A stretch of 64,000 nucleotides of DNA from Bacillus timonensis (GTDB taxonomy: Bacteria > Bacillota > Bacilli > Bacillales > Bacillaceae_L): the NCBI RefSeq assembly GCF_004799755.1, contig NZ_SLUB01000004.1, positions 124,001-188,000 on the forward strand. Reading direction: 5' to 3'. The number at the start of each line of letters is the position of its first letter. Within the stretch, counting starts at the first letter, position 1. Below the pieces are notes generated by a model. That model was not told the DNA's origin. It saw only the letters and a program-made list of their open reading frames with translations, and did no database searches. This document shows positions 35,736 to 47,544 of this stretch, one piece after another. Made by a program: the position numbers and the translations under genes.

Positions 35736-36293
35736 ATGGCAAATAATACCTTAAATCAAGTAAAAGATAAAATGTCTAAAGCAATCCAAGCATTGTCTCG
35801 TGAACTAGCAACTGTTAGGGCTGGTAGAGCGAACCCAGCAATCCTCGATAAGGTATCAGTTGATTACTATGGCGCACCAACGCCTTTAAATCAGCTTGCA
35901 TCTATTAATGTACCTGAAGCTAGAATGCTTGTTATCCAACCATATGACAAATCCGTTCTAGGAGATATGGAAAAAGCGATTCAGAAGGCTGATTTAGGCT
36001 TAAATCCAACTAATGATGGGTCCATTATTCGTATTTCAATCCCACCACTAACAGAGGAAAGACGTCGTGAGTTAGTGAAGTTAGTAAAGAAATATGCGGA
36101 AGAATCTAAAGTTGCGATTCGTAATGTTCGTCGTGATGGAAATGATGAATTGAAAAAGCTTGAGAAAAATGGTGAAATCACTGAAGACGAATTGCGCAGC
36201 TTAACGGATGATGTTCAAAAGATCACGGATGAATCTATTAATAAGATTGATTCCGTTGCAAAAGAAAAAGAAAAAGAAATCATGGAAGTCTAA
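35736..36293 (+). CDS. frr: Ribosome recycling factor Frr
   Basis: Works with EF-G to split the post-termination ribosome. It is 185 aa with a three-helix bundle plus a beta domain. [40 protein letters not shown] and the C-terminal [20 protein letters not shown] are the family signatures. The start follows AAGGGGGAAATAACTTT, with GGGGG 9 bp upstream of the ATG. A terminator follows 31 bp after the stop. Confidence 0.97.
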   Translation: MANNTLNQVKDKMSKAIQALSRELATVRAGRANPAILDKVSVDYYGAPTPLNQLASINVPEARMLVIQPYDKSVLGDMEKAIQKADLGLNPTNDGSIIRISIPPLTEERRRELVKLVKKYAEESKVAIRNVRRDGNDELKKLEKNGEITEDELRSLTDDVQKITDESINKIDSVAKEKEKEIMEV

Positions 36294-36324
36294 TCCATTT
36301 CAATGTACAATATATTGTAAAAAG

Positions 36325-36353
36325 ACCCTCTAACGTTTACAGGGGGTTTTTTT
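36325..36353 (+). terminator. Intrinsic terminator after frr
   Basis: ACCCTCT (36325-36331) pairs with AGGGGGT (36341-36347), 7 bp with one G-U, followed by seven T. A perfect 14-bp palindrome, TACAATATATTGTA (36306-36319), lies just before it. Confidence 0.82.
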
Positions 36354-36415
36354 GTTAATACTGACTACTAATTAGTTACCTTGACCGATATAAAAATGGT
36401 AAAATGAAACTGGTC

Positions 36416-36444
36416 TGGTGCAAAAACACCAAGGCGCATTTGAT
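36416..36444 (+). repeat. Short hairpin module upstream of uppS, shared with the fliP-fliQ element
   Basis: TGGTG (36416-36420), CAAAAA loop, CACCA (36427-36431), followed by AAGGCGCATTTGAT (36431-36444). The same module before fliQ reads GGCG-CAAATA-CGCC-AAGGCGCATTTGAT. The change of one pair from C-G to T-A keeps the stem. Both copies lie 14-22 bp upstream of a start codon. Confidence 0.6.
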
Positions 36445-36466
36445 TCAGGTGTTGGAGGACTTGTGA

Positions 36467-37228
36467 ATGTTTGAAAAATTTAAAAAAACGAATAAAAAGC
36501 CAGTTTCTATTTCAGAAGAAGAAATAGTAAAAGGGTCAATTCCTAATCACATAGCGATTATAATGGATGGAAATGGGAGATGGGCAAAAAAACGTTCATT
36601 GCCCAGAACTGCTGGTCACCATGAAGGAATGAAGGTAGTTAAAAGAGTGACCAAGCTTGCCAGTAGACTTGGTGTAAAGACTTTAACAGTCTACGCGTTT
36701 TCAACAGAAAACTGGAAGCGTCCAGAGGATGAGGTTAATTATTTATTAAGACTTCCCCAAGAATTTTTGGGAACATTTCTACCTGAGTTGATTGAGGAAA
36801 ACGTTCGGGTTCGTATCATGGGGAATAAAGAAGCAATTCCTGCGCATACTCAAAAAGCGGTAGATAAAGCTGTACATGATACAAAGCATAATACCGGCTT
36901 AGTATTAAACTTCGCACTTAATTATGGAGGTCGAGCAGAAATTTTAGATGCTGTAAATCACATTCTTTTGGACTATCAAGAGGGAAACCTACATAAAAAA
37001 ATAGACGAGGATGTATTTGACCAATATTTAATGAGTGCTGGATTACAAGACCCGGATTTGTTAATCCGTACAAGCGGGGAAATACGATTAAGTAATTTTA
37101 TGCTCTGGCAGCTTGCATATACCGAATTTTGGTTTACAGATGTATTATGGCCTGATTTTAAAGAGAAACATTTATTAGAGGCCATCCACGCATATCAAAA
37201 GAGAGGTCGGCGATTTGGGGGCGTATAA
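36467..37228 (+). CDS. uppS: Undecaprenyl pyrophosphate synthase UppS
   Basis: cis-prenyltransferase that makes the C55 carrier lipid for wall synthesis. It is 253 aa. IIMDGNGRWAKKRSLPRTAG (residues 31-50) carries the catalytic Asp34. TVYAFSTENWKRPEDEV and the C-terminal LLIRTSGEIRLSNFMLWQLA with LWPDF are further family motifs. The ATG follows TTGGAGGAC (36455-36463). It leads the uppS-cdsA-dxr-rseP-proS group. I found no well-spaced promoter in the 100 bp upstream. Confidence 0.97.
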   Translation: MFEKFKKTNKKPVSISEEEIVKGSIPNHIAIIMDGNGRWAKKRSLPRTAGHHEGMKVVKRVTKLASRLGVKTLTVYAFSTENWKRPEDEVNYLLRLPQEFLGTFLPELIEENVRVRIMGNKEAIPAHTQKAVDKAVHDTKHNTGLVLNFALNYGGRAEILDAVNHILLDYQEGNLHKKIDEDVFDQYLMSAGLQDPDLLIRTSGEIRLSNFMLWQLAYTEFWFTDVLWPDFKEKHLLEAIHAYQKRGRRFGGV

Positions 37229-37260
37229 GACCCAATCGTTTTTGAAAAAGGAATGATAAG

Positions 37261-38055
37261 ATGAAACAAAGAATTATTACAGCAATAATTGCAGCAGCAA
37301 TTTTTCTACCGATTGTAATTATTGGTGGCATCCCGTTTACTATTTTAGTTTTTGTAATGGGTGCTATAGCTATTTTTGAGCTTCTACGGATGAAGCAAAT
37401 TAAAATTGCATCAATCCCGGGCGTAATTTCTATCATATTGTTATGGATTATTTTAATTCCAAGTCAATACAATGATTTATTTACTACCCTTCAATTTACG
37501 AAAATTGAAATCGTCCTACTGATTGTTTTATTAATCTTAACGTATACGGTTGTTTCTAAAAATAGCTTCAATTTTGACGATGCTGGACTAGTTATCCTTG
37601 CAGCACTCTATATTGGTTTTGGTTTTTATTATATGATTGAAATAAGAGCGCTGGGATTAGCATATATATTTTATGCATTCGTTGTTATTTGGACTACTGA
37701 TTCGGGGGCTTATTTTGTTGGGAGAAAACTAGGTAACAAAAAACTTTGGCCGGAAATTAGTCCGAATAAAACAATTGAGGGTTTCTTAGGTGGAATTGTT
37801 ACAGCTATCATATTTGCGTTTGTATTTAACTTAATCACGGATTTATTTGATTCCTTCTTATCCCTTATTATCGTGACATTGTTTGTGTCTGTTTTTGGAC
37901 AAATAGGGGATTTGGTAGAATCCGCGTTAAAGAGACATTATAATGTGAAAGATTCGGGGACATTGCTACCAGGTCATGGCGGAATCTTAGACCGTTTTGA
38001 TAGCATGATATTTATCCTGCCGATTCTATATTTTTTAAGTGCTATTATTCAGTAG
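37261..38055 (+). CDS. cdsA: Phosphatidate cytidylyltransferase CdsA
   Basis: Integral membrane enzyme that makes CDP-diacylglycerol from phosphatidate and CTP. It is 264 aa with about eight transmembrane helices. The C-terminal signature includes VWTTDSGAYFVGRKLGNKKL, SPNKTIEGFLGG, GDLVESALKRHYNVKDSG and HGGILDRFDSM, with the conserved Asp residues. The ATG follows AAAGGAATGATAAG. It lies between uppS and dxr as in B. subtilis. Confidence 0.96.
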   Translation: MKQRIITAIIAAAIFLPIVIIGGIPFTILVFVMGAIAIFELLRMKQIKIASIPGVISIILLWIILIPSQYNDLFTTLQFTKIEIVLLIVLLILTYTVVSKNSFNFDDAGLVILAALYIGFGFYYMIEIRALGLAYIFYAFVVIWTTDSGAYFVGRKLGNKKLWPEISPNKTIEGFLGGIVTAIIFAFVFNLITDLFDSFLSLIIVTLFVSVFGQIGDLVESALKRHYNVKDSGTLLPGHGGILDRFDSMIFILPILYFLSAIIQ

Positions 38056-38079
38056 TGGTTTTGTATTGGGAGTGAGTTT

Positions 38080-39237
38080 GTGAAGAAAATTAGTTTATTA
38101 GGGGCAACGGGCTCCATCGGGCAACAAACATTGGATGTGATCAAGCAGCATCCAGAAAAGGTAAAGCTTGTTGCTATGTCTTTAGGGGAGAATGTGACCT
38201 TAGGGCGTGAAATTATACATAAGTTTTCACCAAAACTTGTTTCTGTAAAAACAAAAGAAACATGTGAAGTATTGAAAAGTGAGTTTTCTACCGATATTCA
38301 GTTTGTATATGGTGATGAAGGTTTAATTGAGGTTGCTACTTATGATGAAGCAACAATCGTTCTTAATGCTGTAGTTGGGAGTGTAGGCTTATTACCAACT
38401 TTAAAAGCAATTGAATCAAAAAAAACAATTGCGCTTGCTAACAAGGAAACTTTAGTTACTGCAGGGCACCTTGTTATGGATGCCGCAAAGAGACATGGCG
38501 TTGACATATTACCAGTAGATAGTGAGCACTCTGCTATCTTTCAATGCCTACAGGGTGAAGATGAAAAGAATGTGGAGAAACTCATTTTAACTGCTTCAGG
38601 CGGAAGTTTCCGTGATCGCACTCGTGATGAGCTTAAGGATGTTACGATTGAAGATGCACTTAATCATCCGAACTGGTCAATGGGTGCTAAAATAACCATT
38701 GATTCAGCAACGATGATGAACAAAGGGTTAGAAGTGATTGAAGCTCATTGGTTGTTTAATCTTCCATATGAACAAATCGATGTTCTTCTACATAAAGAAA
38801 GCATTATTCATTCCATGGTTGAGTTTCATGATAGCAGTGTCATTGCCCAGCTTGGAACACCAGATATGAGGGTTCCTATTCAATACGCCTTTTCTTATCC
38901 AGATCGTTTTCCAATGCCTGCATCTAAGGAGAGATTACGCCTTTGGGAAATCGGAAAACTACATTTTGCAAAGCCGGATTTTGACAGATTTAGATGCCTT
39001 GGATTTGCTTTTCATGCGGGTAAAACAGGTGGGACTCTTCCAACTGTATTAAATGCTGCAAATGAAGAGGCGGTGTCAGGATTTTTAAATAGTAAAATCT
39101 CATTCTTAGAGATTGAGGAAATCATAGAAGAAGCATTGGAAAAACATGATACCATCCAAAAACCAAGTTTGGATATCATCCAACAAGTGGATCAGCAAAC
39201 TCGAGTTTTTGTTCGTGACTTGGTAGATAAGAAATAG
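38080..39237 (+). CDS. dxr: 1-deoxy-D-xylulose 5-phosphate reductoisomerase Dxr
   Basis: Second enzyme of the MEP isoprenoid pathway (DXP to MEP, NADPH-dependent), which supplies UppS two genes upstream. It is 385 aa. The N-terminal Rossmann motif is [13 protein letters not shown] (residues 8-20). [27 protein letters not shown] and [10 protein letters not shown] hold the metal- and substrate-binding residues. [20 protein letters not shown] is the classic signature. The GTG at 38080 follows TGGGAGTGAG. rseP comes after a repeat-bearing gap. Confidence 0.97.
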   Translation: MKKISLLGATGSIGQQTLDVIKQHPEKVKLVAMSLGENVTLGREIIHKFSPKLVSVKTKETCEVLKSEFSTDIQFVYGDEGLIEVATYDEATIVLNAVVGSVGLLPTLKAIESKKTIALANKETLVTAGHLVMDAAKRHGVDILPVDSEHSAIFQCLQGEDEKNVEKLILTASGGSFRDRTRDELKDVTIEDALNHPNWSMGAKITIDSATMMNKGLEVIEAHWLFNLPYEQIDVLLHKESIIHSMVEFHDSSVIAQLGTPDMRVPIQYAFSYPDRFPMPASKERLRLWEIGKLHFAKPDFDRFRCLGFAFHAGKTGGTLPTVLNAANEEAVSGFLNSKISFLEIEEIIEEALEKHDTIQKPSLDIIQQVDQQTRVFVRDLVDKK

Positions 39238-39245
39238 TTCTTTAC

Positions 39246-39366
39246 GTCTAGCTTCAAGTGCCATCGGCTCGAGGTCACAAGTCAATAGTTTCTGAAGGCA
39301 AAAAGTGCCTTCCGTCAGCTCTCGTCTTGTGTTCGTCGCCCATAACTGGGCGTGCTTAATGCTTTT
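39246..39366 (+). repeat. Structured ~120-bp interspersed repeat, copy 2 (upstream of rseP)
   Basis: Partner of the copy at 34864-34982, in the same orientation. The central hairpin is GAAGGC (39294-39299) with GCCTTC (39307-39312); copy 1 has GAAGGT with ACCTTC, a compensatory change. The 3' hairpin is CGCCCA-TAAC-TGGGCG (39337-39352), longer than in copy 1. The repeat fills the dxr-rseP gap, starting 8 bp after the dxr stop and ending 30 bp before the rseP start. Confidence 0.75.
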
Positions 39367-39396
39367 GGCTTAATCTAACAAAAGGTGGTTAAATAT

Positions 39397-40656
39397 GTGG
39401 AGACTGTGATAGCCTTTATCATAATATTTGGTGCACTTGTATTTTTTCATGAGTGGGGGCATCTCGTTTTAGCTAAGCGAGCCGGAATTCTCTGTCGTGA
39501 ATTTGCAATTGGGATGGGACCAAAGGTATTTACCTTTAGAAAAAATGAAACACTTTACACAATTCGTCTCCTTCCGATTGGCGGATATGTTAGAATGGCT
39601 GGCGAAGACCCGGAAATGGTTGAAATTAAACCAGGTCATAACATCGGGTTGTTATTCAATAAAGATGGGAAAGTCGATAAAATCGTTTTAAATAATAAGG
39701 ACAAATATCCAGATTTAAAGGTAGTCGAGGTTGAGGATGCTGACTTAGAGCACGGCTTATTTATTACTGGCTATGAAGATGGAGAAGATGAGGTTCTAAA
39801 AAGATATGAGGTTAGTGAGACTGCTTTTTTTGTGATGGATGGACAAGAAACGCAAATCGCCCCTTATAATCGCCAATTCGCCTCTAAAACATTAATGCAG
39901 CGTACATTGGCAATTGCAGCTGGTCCGGCAATGAATTTTGTACTAGCTTTTATTATTTTAATTGTAATCGGCTTATTACAAGGGACTCCGGTTGATAAAC
40001 CGATCCTTGGAAAATTAACGGAAGATGGAGCAGCACTTCAAGCTGGACTCCATGAAGGTGATATTGTTCGTGAAATCGATAATGAACAAGTTTCGACTTG
40101 GAATGATATTGTAAATATTATTCGCGCAAATCCCGAGGAAGAAATCGGATTTGTGGTCGAGCGTAATGGTAACCTTCATGAAATTTCGGTAACCCCTAAA
40201 GCTCAACAGCTTGAGGATGAAACAATTGGGGTCATAGGTGTTTATGGTCCAGTAGAGAAATCAGTTTTACCTTCATTGAAATATGGGGTTTTGGAAACCT
40301 TTATGTGGACTAAGGAAATATTACTCGGTCTAGGAAAGCTTATTACAGGTCAATTCTCAATTGACATGCTTTCAGGACCTGTTGGAATATATGTATCAAC
40401 TGATACAGTTGTTCAATCTGGAATCTTTTATGTGATGAAATGGGCTGCTATTCTTAGCATTAACCTAGGAATTGTGAACCTGTTGCCACTGCCAGCTCTT
40501 GATGGTGGACGATTAGTGTTCTTTGCGTTGGAAGCTGTACGAGGAAAACCGATTGACAAGCAAAAGGAAGGTATGGTTCATTTTATTGGATTTGCCTTAC
40601 TAATGCTGCTAATGTTGGTTGTAACATGGAATGATATTCAACGATTCTTTTTATAA
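39397..40656 (+). CDS. rseP: Site-2 intramembrane zinc metalloprotease RseP/RasP
   Basis: Membrane metalloprotease that in B. subtilis (RasP) cleaves anti-sigma RsiW, FtsL and signal peptide remnants. The GTG at 39397 (METVIAFIIIFGALVFFHEW) is 8 bp after AAAGGTGG; an in-frame GTG at 39385 lies in that site. It is 419 aa. The zinc motif is HEWGH (residues 18-22), with Trp where the B. subtilis protein has Leu. A PDZ domain lies at about residues 205-275. The second metal motif is in LPALDGGRLVFF. About four membrane segments are seen. Confidence 0.95.
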   Translation: METVIAFIIIFGALVFFHEWGHLVLAKRAGILCREFAIGMGPKVFTFRKNETLYTIRLLPIGGYVRMAGEDPEMVEIKPGHNIGLLFNKDGKVDKIVLNNKDKYPDLKVVEVEDADLEHGLFITGYEDGEDEVLKRYEVSETAFFVMDGQETQIAPYNRQFASKTLMQRTLAIAAGPAMNFVLAFIILIVIGLLQGTPVDKPILGKLTEDGAALQAGLHEGDIVREIDNEQVSTWNDIVNIIRANPEEEIGFVVERNGNLHEISVTPKAQQLEDETIGVIGVYGPVEKSVLPSLKYGVLETFMWTKEILLGLGKLITGQFSIDMLSGPVGIYVSTDTVVQSGIFYVMKWAAILSINLGIVNLLPLPALDGGRLVFFALEAVRGKPIDKQKEGMVHFIGFALLMLLMLVVTWNDIQRFFL

Positions 40657-42390
<1,734 letters not shown>

Positions 42391-42404
42391 ATAATAGAAA
42401 AGAA

Positions 42405-42441
42405 GAGGGTACCTCGATCATTTGAGGTACCTTCATTATTC
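42405..42441 (+). terminator. Hairpin terminator between proS and polC
   Basis: GGTACCTC (42408-42415) pairs with GAGGTACC (42424-42431), extended by three more pairs (42405-42407 with 42432-42434). An 8-nt loop and a weak T-rich tail (ATTATTCT) follow, so it may leak into polC, which has no obvious promoter of its own. Confidence 0.6.
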
Positions 42442-42463
42442 TGTCTGAAGAGGGGGAACGAGG

Positions 42464-45400
42464 ATGGAATTATCGCCACAGCAAAAAGAACGTTTTAAAG
42501 TATTGCTCCAACAACTTGAATTAACTGACGATGCACTGGTTGCACACTTTGATAATGCAGGTATTGTAAAACTGATGATTGACAAAGAAAACAAAGCATG
42601 GCATTTTTTATTTTCTTTTGAACATGTAATTCCTGCTGATGTCATGAGGATTTTTTCGACCCAAATGCGAACAAAATTCGCCCATATTGCATCTGTAACC
42701 TTCTCTTTACATGTTGGGTCTCAGCAAGTGACTGAAGAAATGGTCCAAGCATATTGGCCGTTATGTTTACAAGAATTAGATGGAATTGCACCACCAATTC
42801 TATCGTTATTGCATGATCAACTTCCGACCCAGCAGGGTCTTAAACTGCACATAAAAACAAGAAATGATACTGAATCTATTGCGATTAAGAAAAAATACGG
42901 TCAATTGATAGGAAATGTGTATCAATCCTATGGTTTTCCAATGTTCACCCTTGAAACAGAAGTAGAGGTTTCAAATAAGGAGTACGAACAGTTTCTAGAG
43001 AAAAAACAACAAGAAGATCAGGAGAAAGCATTGTTAGCCGTTGCTGACATGCAGAAGAAGGAAAAGGATAAAGAACAAGCAAACTCCGTTTCTGGACCGA
43101 TTACAATTGGCTATACAATTAAGGAAGATGAAGACTTTAAAGAGATTAGTTCAATCCTTGACGAAGAGCGGAGAATTGCGATTCAAGGCTATATCTTCTT
43201 TGCGGAGACGAGGGAGTTACGTAGTGGCAGAACACTTCTAACTTTCAAGGTTACCGATTATACGGATTCAATTCTAGTAAAAGTATTCTCACGTGATAAA
43301 GAAGATGTTCATCTTTTACAGTCGATTAAAAAAGGTATGTGGGTACGAGTACGTGGAAGTATCCAGAATGATACCTTTGTTAGAGACTTAGTAATGATTG
43401 CGAATGATATTAATGAAATCCAGCCTTTGAATGAAAGAAAAGACACAGCTCCTGAGGGAGAAAAACGTGTTGAGCTTCACTTGCATACACCGATGAGTCA
43501 GATGGATGCTGTCACTTCAATTAGCCAATTAGTTGGACAAGCTAAAAAATGGGGCCACACAGCTATTGCTTTAACAGACCATGCTGGTGCTCAATCATTC
43601 CCAGAAGCATATTCAGCTGCTAAGAAAAATGGGATAAAGATGATCTATGGTGTGGAAGCTAATTTGGTCGATGATGGTGTCCCAATTGCATATAATTCAC
43701 AGCATCGTAATTTAGAAGAGGATACGTATGTCGTGTTTGACGTTGAAACAACAGGTTTATCTGCGGTCTATAACACGATTATAGAGTTGGCTGCTGTTAA
43801 AGTGAAAAACGGTGAAATCATTGATCGATTTGAATCATTTGCTAACCCGCATCATCGCTTAAGTGCAACGACAATCGATCTAACTGGAATCACAGATGAC
43901 ATGGTGAGTTCAGCGCCAGAAGTTAGTGAAGTTTTAGTGAAATTTAAGGAATGGGCTGGGGATGCCATATTAGTAGCGCATAACGCAAGCTTTGATATGG
44001 GTTTCCTGAATGTAGGTTATAAAAAGTGCGGACTTGAGCCAGCGACCAATCCTGTCATTGATACATTAGAACTTGCTAGATTTTTATATCCGGATTTAAA
44101 AAACCACCGTTTAAATACATTGTGTAAAAAGTTTGATATTGAATTAACCCAGCATCACCGTGCGATATATGATGCAGAGGCAACCGGATTTTTAGCAGTT
44201 AAATTGTTAAAAGATGCAGCTGAAAAAGAAATTAACTACCATGATCAATTAAATGATTACATGGGGCAAGGTAAATCATACCAACGTTCTCGACCATATC
44301 ATGCGACATTACTTGCCCAAAATGATGTGGGTCTTAAGAACTTATTTAAATTAATTTCGTTAGCACATATTCATTATTATTACCGTGTGCCTCGTATTCC
44401 AAGGTCACAACTCCAAAAATATCGAGAAGGTATTTTAGTAGGCTCTGCTTGTGATAAAGGGGAAGTATTTGAAGGTATGATGCAGAAGTCGCCTGAGGAA
44501 GTAGAGTCTATTGCTCAGTTTTACGACTATCTAGAGGTTCAGCCACCATCAAACTATAAACATTTATTAGAATTAGATTTGATTCAAAATGAGCGGGAAC
44601 TTAGGGATATCTTAAAGAATATTGTCGGCCTTGGTGAAAAGCTGAATATACCGGTAGTTGCAACTGGAAATGTACATTATCTTAACCCAGAGGATCATAT
44701 ATACCGAAAAATTTTAGTAAGGTCTCAGGGTGGAGCGAATCCGTTAAATCGACACTCACTTCCAGAGGTCCATTTCCGAACAACAAACGAAATGTTAGAT
44801 TGTTTCTCTTTCCTTGATAAAGCTAAAGCGAAGGAAATTGTCGTTACAAATACACAAAAAGTGGCAGACATGATTGATGAAGTGAAGCCGATTAAAGATG
44901 ATCTGTATACCCCTAAAATCGAAGGTGCGGAAGATGAAATTAGGGATATGAGCTATAGCATGGCAAGAAGCATCTATGGCGAAGAATTACCCGAAATCGT
45001 AGAAAAGCGTTTGGAAAAAGAACTTAAAAGTATCATTGGTCATGGATTCGCAGTTATTTACTTGATTTCCCATAAACTTGTTAAAAAATCACTTGATGAT
45101 GGGTATCTAGTAGGTTCTCGTGGTTCAGTTGGTTCATCGTTAGTCGCTACGATGACGGAAATTACAGAGGTTAACCCATTACCACCACATTATGTATGTC
45201 CGGACTGCAAACATTCTGAGTTCTTTAACGATGGTTCTGTCGGTTCTGGATTTGACCTCCCAGATAAGCAATGCCCAAATTGCGGCGCTTATTATAAAAA
45301 GGACGGACATGATATTCCTTTCGAAACATTTTTAGGATTTAAAGGTGACAAAGTACCGGATATCGACTTAAACTTCTCTGGTGAATACCAGCCGCGTGCT

Positions 45401-46777
45401 CATAACTATACAAAGGTGTTATTTGGTGAGGAGTATGTATATCGTGCAGGAACCATTGGTACCGTTGCTGAAAAAACTGCCTATGGGTATGTAAAAGGGT
45501 ATGCGAATGATCATAACTTAACCATGCGCGGTGCCGAAACAGATCGATTAGTAGCAGGTTGTACCGGTGTTAAACGAACAACTGGACAGCACCCTGGTGG
45601 TATTATCGTTGTACCAGACTACATGGATATTTATGATTTTTCACCTATTCAATTTCCTGCAGATGATATAAACTCTGAATGGCGAACAACCCATTTCGAT
45701 TTCCATTCTATTCATGACAATGTGTTAAAGCTAGATATTCTTGGACACGATGATCCAACAGTTATCCGGATGCTCCAAGATTTAAGTGGGATTGATCCAA
45801 AAACAATCCCAACTGATGACCCTGAGGTTATGAAAATTTTCAGTGGAACAGAATCACTTGGTGTAACTGAAGAGCAGATTATGTGTAAAACAGGTACCCT
45901 CGGGATTCCGGAATTCGGTACAAGATTTGTACGTCAAATGCTTGAGGATACAAAGCCGACTACTTTCTCTGAATTAGTTCAGATTTCTGGATTATCGCAT
46001 GGTACAGATGTTTGGCTTGGAAATGCACAGGAGCTCATCCATAATAATATTTGTACGCTTAGCGAAGTTATTGGTTGTCGTGACGATATAATGGTTTATC
46101 TTATCTATAAAGGATTAGATCCGTCATTGGCATTTAAAATCATGGAATCAGTCCGAAAAGGTAAAGGACTGACCGATGAATTTATCGAAGAAATGAAGAA
46201 AAATGATGTTCCTGATTGGTATATCGATTCATGCTTGAAAATAAAATATATGTTCCCGAAAGCCCATGCTGCAGCTTATGTTCTAATGGCTGTAAGGATT
46301 GCTTACTTTAAGGTTCATTTGCCATTACTCTATTATGCAGCATACTTCACTGTTCGCGCAGACGATTTCGATGTAGAGGCATTAGTTCGTGGTTCCAGTA
46401 CAATTCGTGCTCGTATGGAAGAAATCAATGCTAAAGGGCTTGATGCTTCACCTAAAGAAAAGAACCTACTAACCGTTCTTGAGTTAGCACTTGAAATGTG
46501 TGAGCGTGGATTTTCCTTTAATAAGGTAGATTTATACCGCTCAAGTGCAACTGAATTTATCATTGACGGAGATGCCCTCATTCCTCCGTTCAATTCGATT
46601 CCTGGACTTGGTACTAACGCCGCTATTAATATTGTAAAAGCGAGAGAACAAGGTGAATTTTTATCAAAAGAAGATTTACAAAAGCGCGGGAAAGTATCAA
46701 AGACAATCATGGAATATCTTGAAAACCTTGGCTGCCTTGAGGATATGCCAGAACAAAATCAATTATCCTTGTTCTAA
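42464..46777 (+). CDS. polC: DNA polymerase III alpha subunit PolC (Gram-positive type)
   Basis: Essential replicative polymerase with built-in proofreading. It is 1437 aa, the same as B. subtilis PolC. Domain order: N-terminal region, OB fold (about 230-320), PHP domain starting [20 protein letters not shown] (about 330), a 3'-5' exonuclease inserted in PHP ([20 protein letters not shown], about 420-590), the rest of PHP, then the palm. A zinc-binding cluster CPDC...CPNC lies near residues 913-945, and the catalytic [11 protein letters not shown] is near 965. The C-terminus ends NQLSLF, a clamp-binding-type peptide. The ATG follows GAGGGGG. Confidence 0.98.
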   Translation: MELSPQQKERFKVLLQQLELTDDALVAHFDNAGIVKLMIDKENKAWHFLFSFEHVIPADVMRIFSTQMRTKFAHIASVTFSLHVGSQQVTEEMVQAYWPLCLQELDGIAPPILSLLHDQLPTQQGLKLHIKTRNDTESIAIKKKYGQLIGNVYQSYGFPMFTLETEVEVSNKEYEQFLEKKQQEDQEKALLAVADMQKKEKDKEQANSVSGPITIGYTIKEDEDFKEISSILDEERRIAIQGYIFFAETRELRSGRTLLTFKVTDYTDSILVKVFSRDKEDVHLLQSIKKGMWVRVRGSIQNDTFVRDLVMIANDINEIQPLNERKDTAPEGEKRVELHLHTPMSQMDAVTSISQLVGQAKKWGHTAIALTDHAGAQSFPEAYSAAKKNGIKMIYGVEANLVDDGVPIAYNSQHRNLEEDTYVVFDVETTGLSAVYNTIIELAAVKVKNGEIIDRFESFANPHHRLSATTIDLTGITDDMVSSAPEVSEVLVKFKEWAGDAILVAHNASFDMGFLNVGYKKCGLEPATNPVIDTLELARFLYPDLKNHRLNTLCKKFDIELTQHHRAIYDAEATGFLAVKLLKDAAEKEINYHDQLNDYMGQGKSYQRSRPYHATLLAQNDVGLKNLFKLISLAHIHYYYRVPRIPRSQLQKYREGILVGSACDKGEVFEGMMQKSPEEVESIAQFYDYLEVQPPSNYKHLLELDLIQNERELRDILKNIVGLGEKLNIPVVATGNVHYLNPEDHIYRKILVRSQGGANPLNRHSLPEVHFRTTNEMLDCFSFLDKAKAKEIVVTNTQKVADMIDEVKPIKDDLYTPKIEGAEDEIRDMSYSMARSIYGEELPEIVEKRLEKELKSIIGHGFAVIYLISHKLVKKSLDDGYLVGSRGSVGSSLVATMTEITEVNPLPPHYVCPDCKHSEFFNDGSVGSGFDLPDKQCPNCGAYYKKDGHDIPFETFLGFKGDKVPDIDLNFSGEYQPRAHNYTKVLFGEEYVYRAGTIGTVAEKTAYGYVKGYANDHNLTMRGAETDRLVAGCTGVKRTTGQHPGGIIVVPDYMDIYDFSPIQFPADDINSEWRTTHFDFHSIHDNVLKLDILGHDDPTVIRMLQDLSGIDPKTIPTDDPEVMKIFSGTESLGVTEEQIMCKTGTLGIPEFGTRFVRQMLEDTKPTTFSELVQISGLSHGTDVWLGNAQELIHNNICTLSEVIGCRDDIMVYLIYKGLDPSLAFKIMESVRKGKGLTDEFIEEMKKNDVPDWYIDSCLKIKYMFPKAHAAAYVLMAVRIAYFKVHLPLLYYAAYFTVRADDFDVEALVRGSSTIRARMEEINAKGLDASPKEKNLLTVLELALEMCERGFSFNKVDLYRSSATEFIIDGDALIPPFNSIPGLGTNAAINIVKAREQGEFLSKEDLQKRGKVSKTIMEYLENLGCLEDMPEQNQLSLF

Positions 46778-46790
46778 TCAAGACTTTTAT

Positions 46791-46819
46791 TTGCATATAA
46801 ACAGCGATTATGTTATAGT
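46791..46819 (+). promoter_or_regulatory. Promoter of the rimP-nusA-infB operon
   Basis: TTGCAT (46791-46796), a 17-bp spacer and TATAGT (46814-46819), with an extended -10 TGT directly before it. The predicted start is near 46826, giving a leader of about 210 nt. Confidence 0.78.
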
Positions 46820-46851
46820 TTTTATGGAAATGCTATGTATAATTACTGATG

Positions 46852-46875
46852 AAAGAGTGGGGCTTCCCACTCTTT
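46852..46875 (+). promoter_or_regulatory. Leader hairpin of the rimP operon
   Basis: AAAGAGTGGG (46852-46861) and CCCACTCTTT (46866-46875) form a perfect 10-bp stem on a GCTT tetraloop, followed by ATTCTTTGG. It lies about 30 nt into the predicted transcript and may be a terminator for polC read-through, a leader stability element, or both. Confidence 0.6.
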
Positions 46876-46948
46876 ATTCTTTGGCTGAGGCTAAATTGTG
46901 TAATAACTTTTTTTTAAGATGGAACTTCTCTATATTTTCCAACTGCCT

Positions 46949-46974
46949 CCCTGCTACTATAGCAGGGTGTTTTT
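46949..46974 (+). terminator. Attenuator-like terminator in the rimP-nusA leader
   Basis: CCCTGCTA (46949-46956), a 3-nt loop and TAGCAGGG (46960-46967), followed by TGTTTTT. It lies between the promoter and the rimP start, so it would end most transcripts early unless overcome. The T-run is interrupted by G. In B. subtilis a NusA-dependent leader terminator gives NusA autoregulation of this operon, as I recall it; this element is in the corresponding place. Confidence 0.75.
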
Positions 46975-47037
46975 ACACTACTTAGGAAATACTAAAGAAC
47001 AAAAACGAAAATTCCTTTTCAGCTTAGGAGGAAAAAC

Positions 47038-47511
47038 ATGAGTAAAAAGGTAACACAAATAGTGGAAGAATTAGTGATACCTATATTAACTGAATTACAG
47101 ATGGAACTTGTAGATGTTGAGTATGTAAAGGAAGGAAAAGACTGGTTTCTTCGAGTCTTCATCGACTCTCAAAAAGGCGTTGATATAGAAGATTGTGGAA
47201 CAGTTAGTGAAAAATTAAGCGAAAAGCTTGATGAAATTGATCCAATTCCTTATAACTATTTTCTCGAGGTTTCAAGTCCCGGTGCTGAACGTCCGTTGAA
47301 AAAAATGAACGACTTCGAAAAGGCTATTGGAAAACAGGTATATGTGAAGACATATGAACCAATAGATGGTGAAAAGATTTTTGAAGGAGAGCTTGCATCC
47401 TTTGATGGAAGTATAATTACTATCAACATAATGGTCAAAACACGCAAAAAATCTGTAGAAATTCCGTATGAAAAAATTGCAAATGCAAGACTTGCTGTTA
47501 CTTTTCATTAA
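47038..47511 (+). CDS. rimP: Ribosome maturation factor RimP
   Basis: Assists 30S subunit assembly. It is 157 aa. The family core reads [20 protein letters not shown] and [11 protein letters not shown]-type [15 protein letters not shown] (about residues 75-89), followed by the C-terminal SH3-like domain with [16 protein letters not shown]. The ATG follows TTAGGAGG (47024-47031). It leads a translation-factor operon in which the next gene, nusA, starts 33 bp downstream. Confidence 0.95.
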   Translation: MSKKVTQIVEELVIPILTELQMELVDVEYVKEGKDWFLRVFIDSQKGVDIEDCGTVSEKLSEKLDEIDPIPYNYFLEVSSPGAERPLKKMNDFEKAIGKQVYVKTYEPIDGEKIFEGELASFDGSIITINIMVKTRKKSVEIPYEKIANARLAVTFH

Positions 47512-47544
47512 TAGTTAGAATTCATAAGGGGGATTAGAAGACAA

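Noticed and set aside
36381-36405. TTGACC and TAAAAT as a uppS promoter
   Set aside because: The spacer is only 13 bp, too short for sigma-A. Other combinations lack a good -35.
46653-46985. 110-codon frame from the end of polC into the rimP leader
   Set aside because: Begins inside polC and crosses both leader hairpins. There is no Shine-Dalgarno and the product is not protein-like, so it is not a leader peptide.
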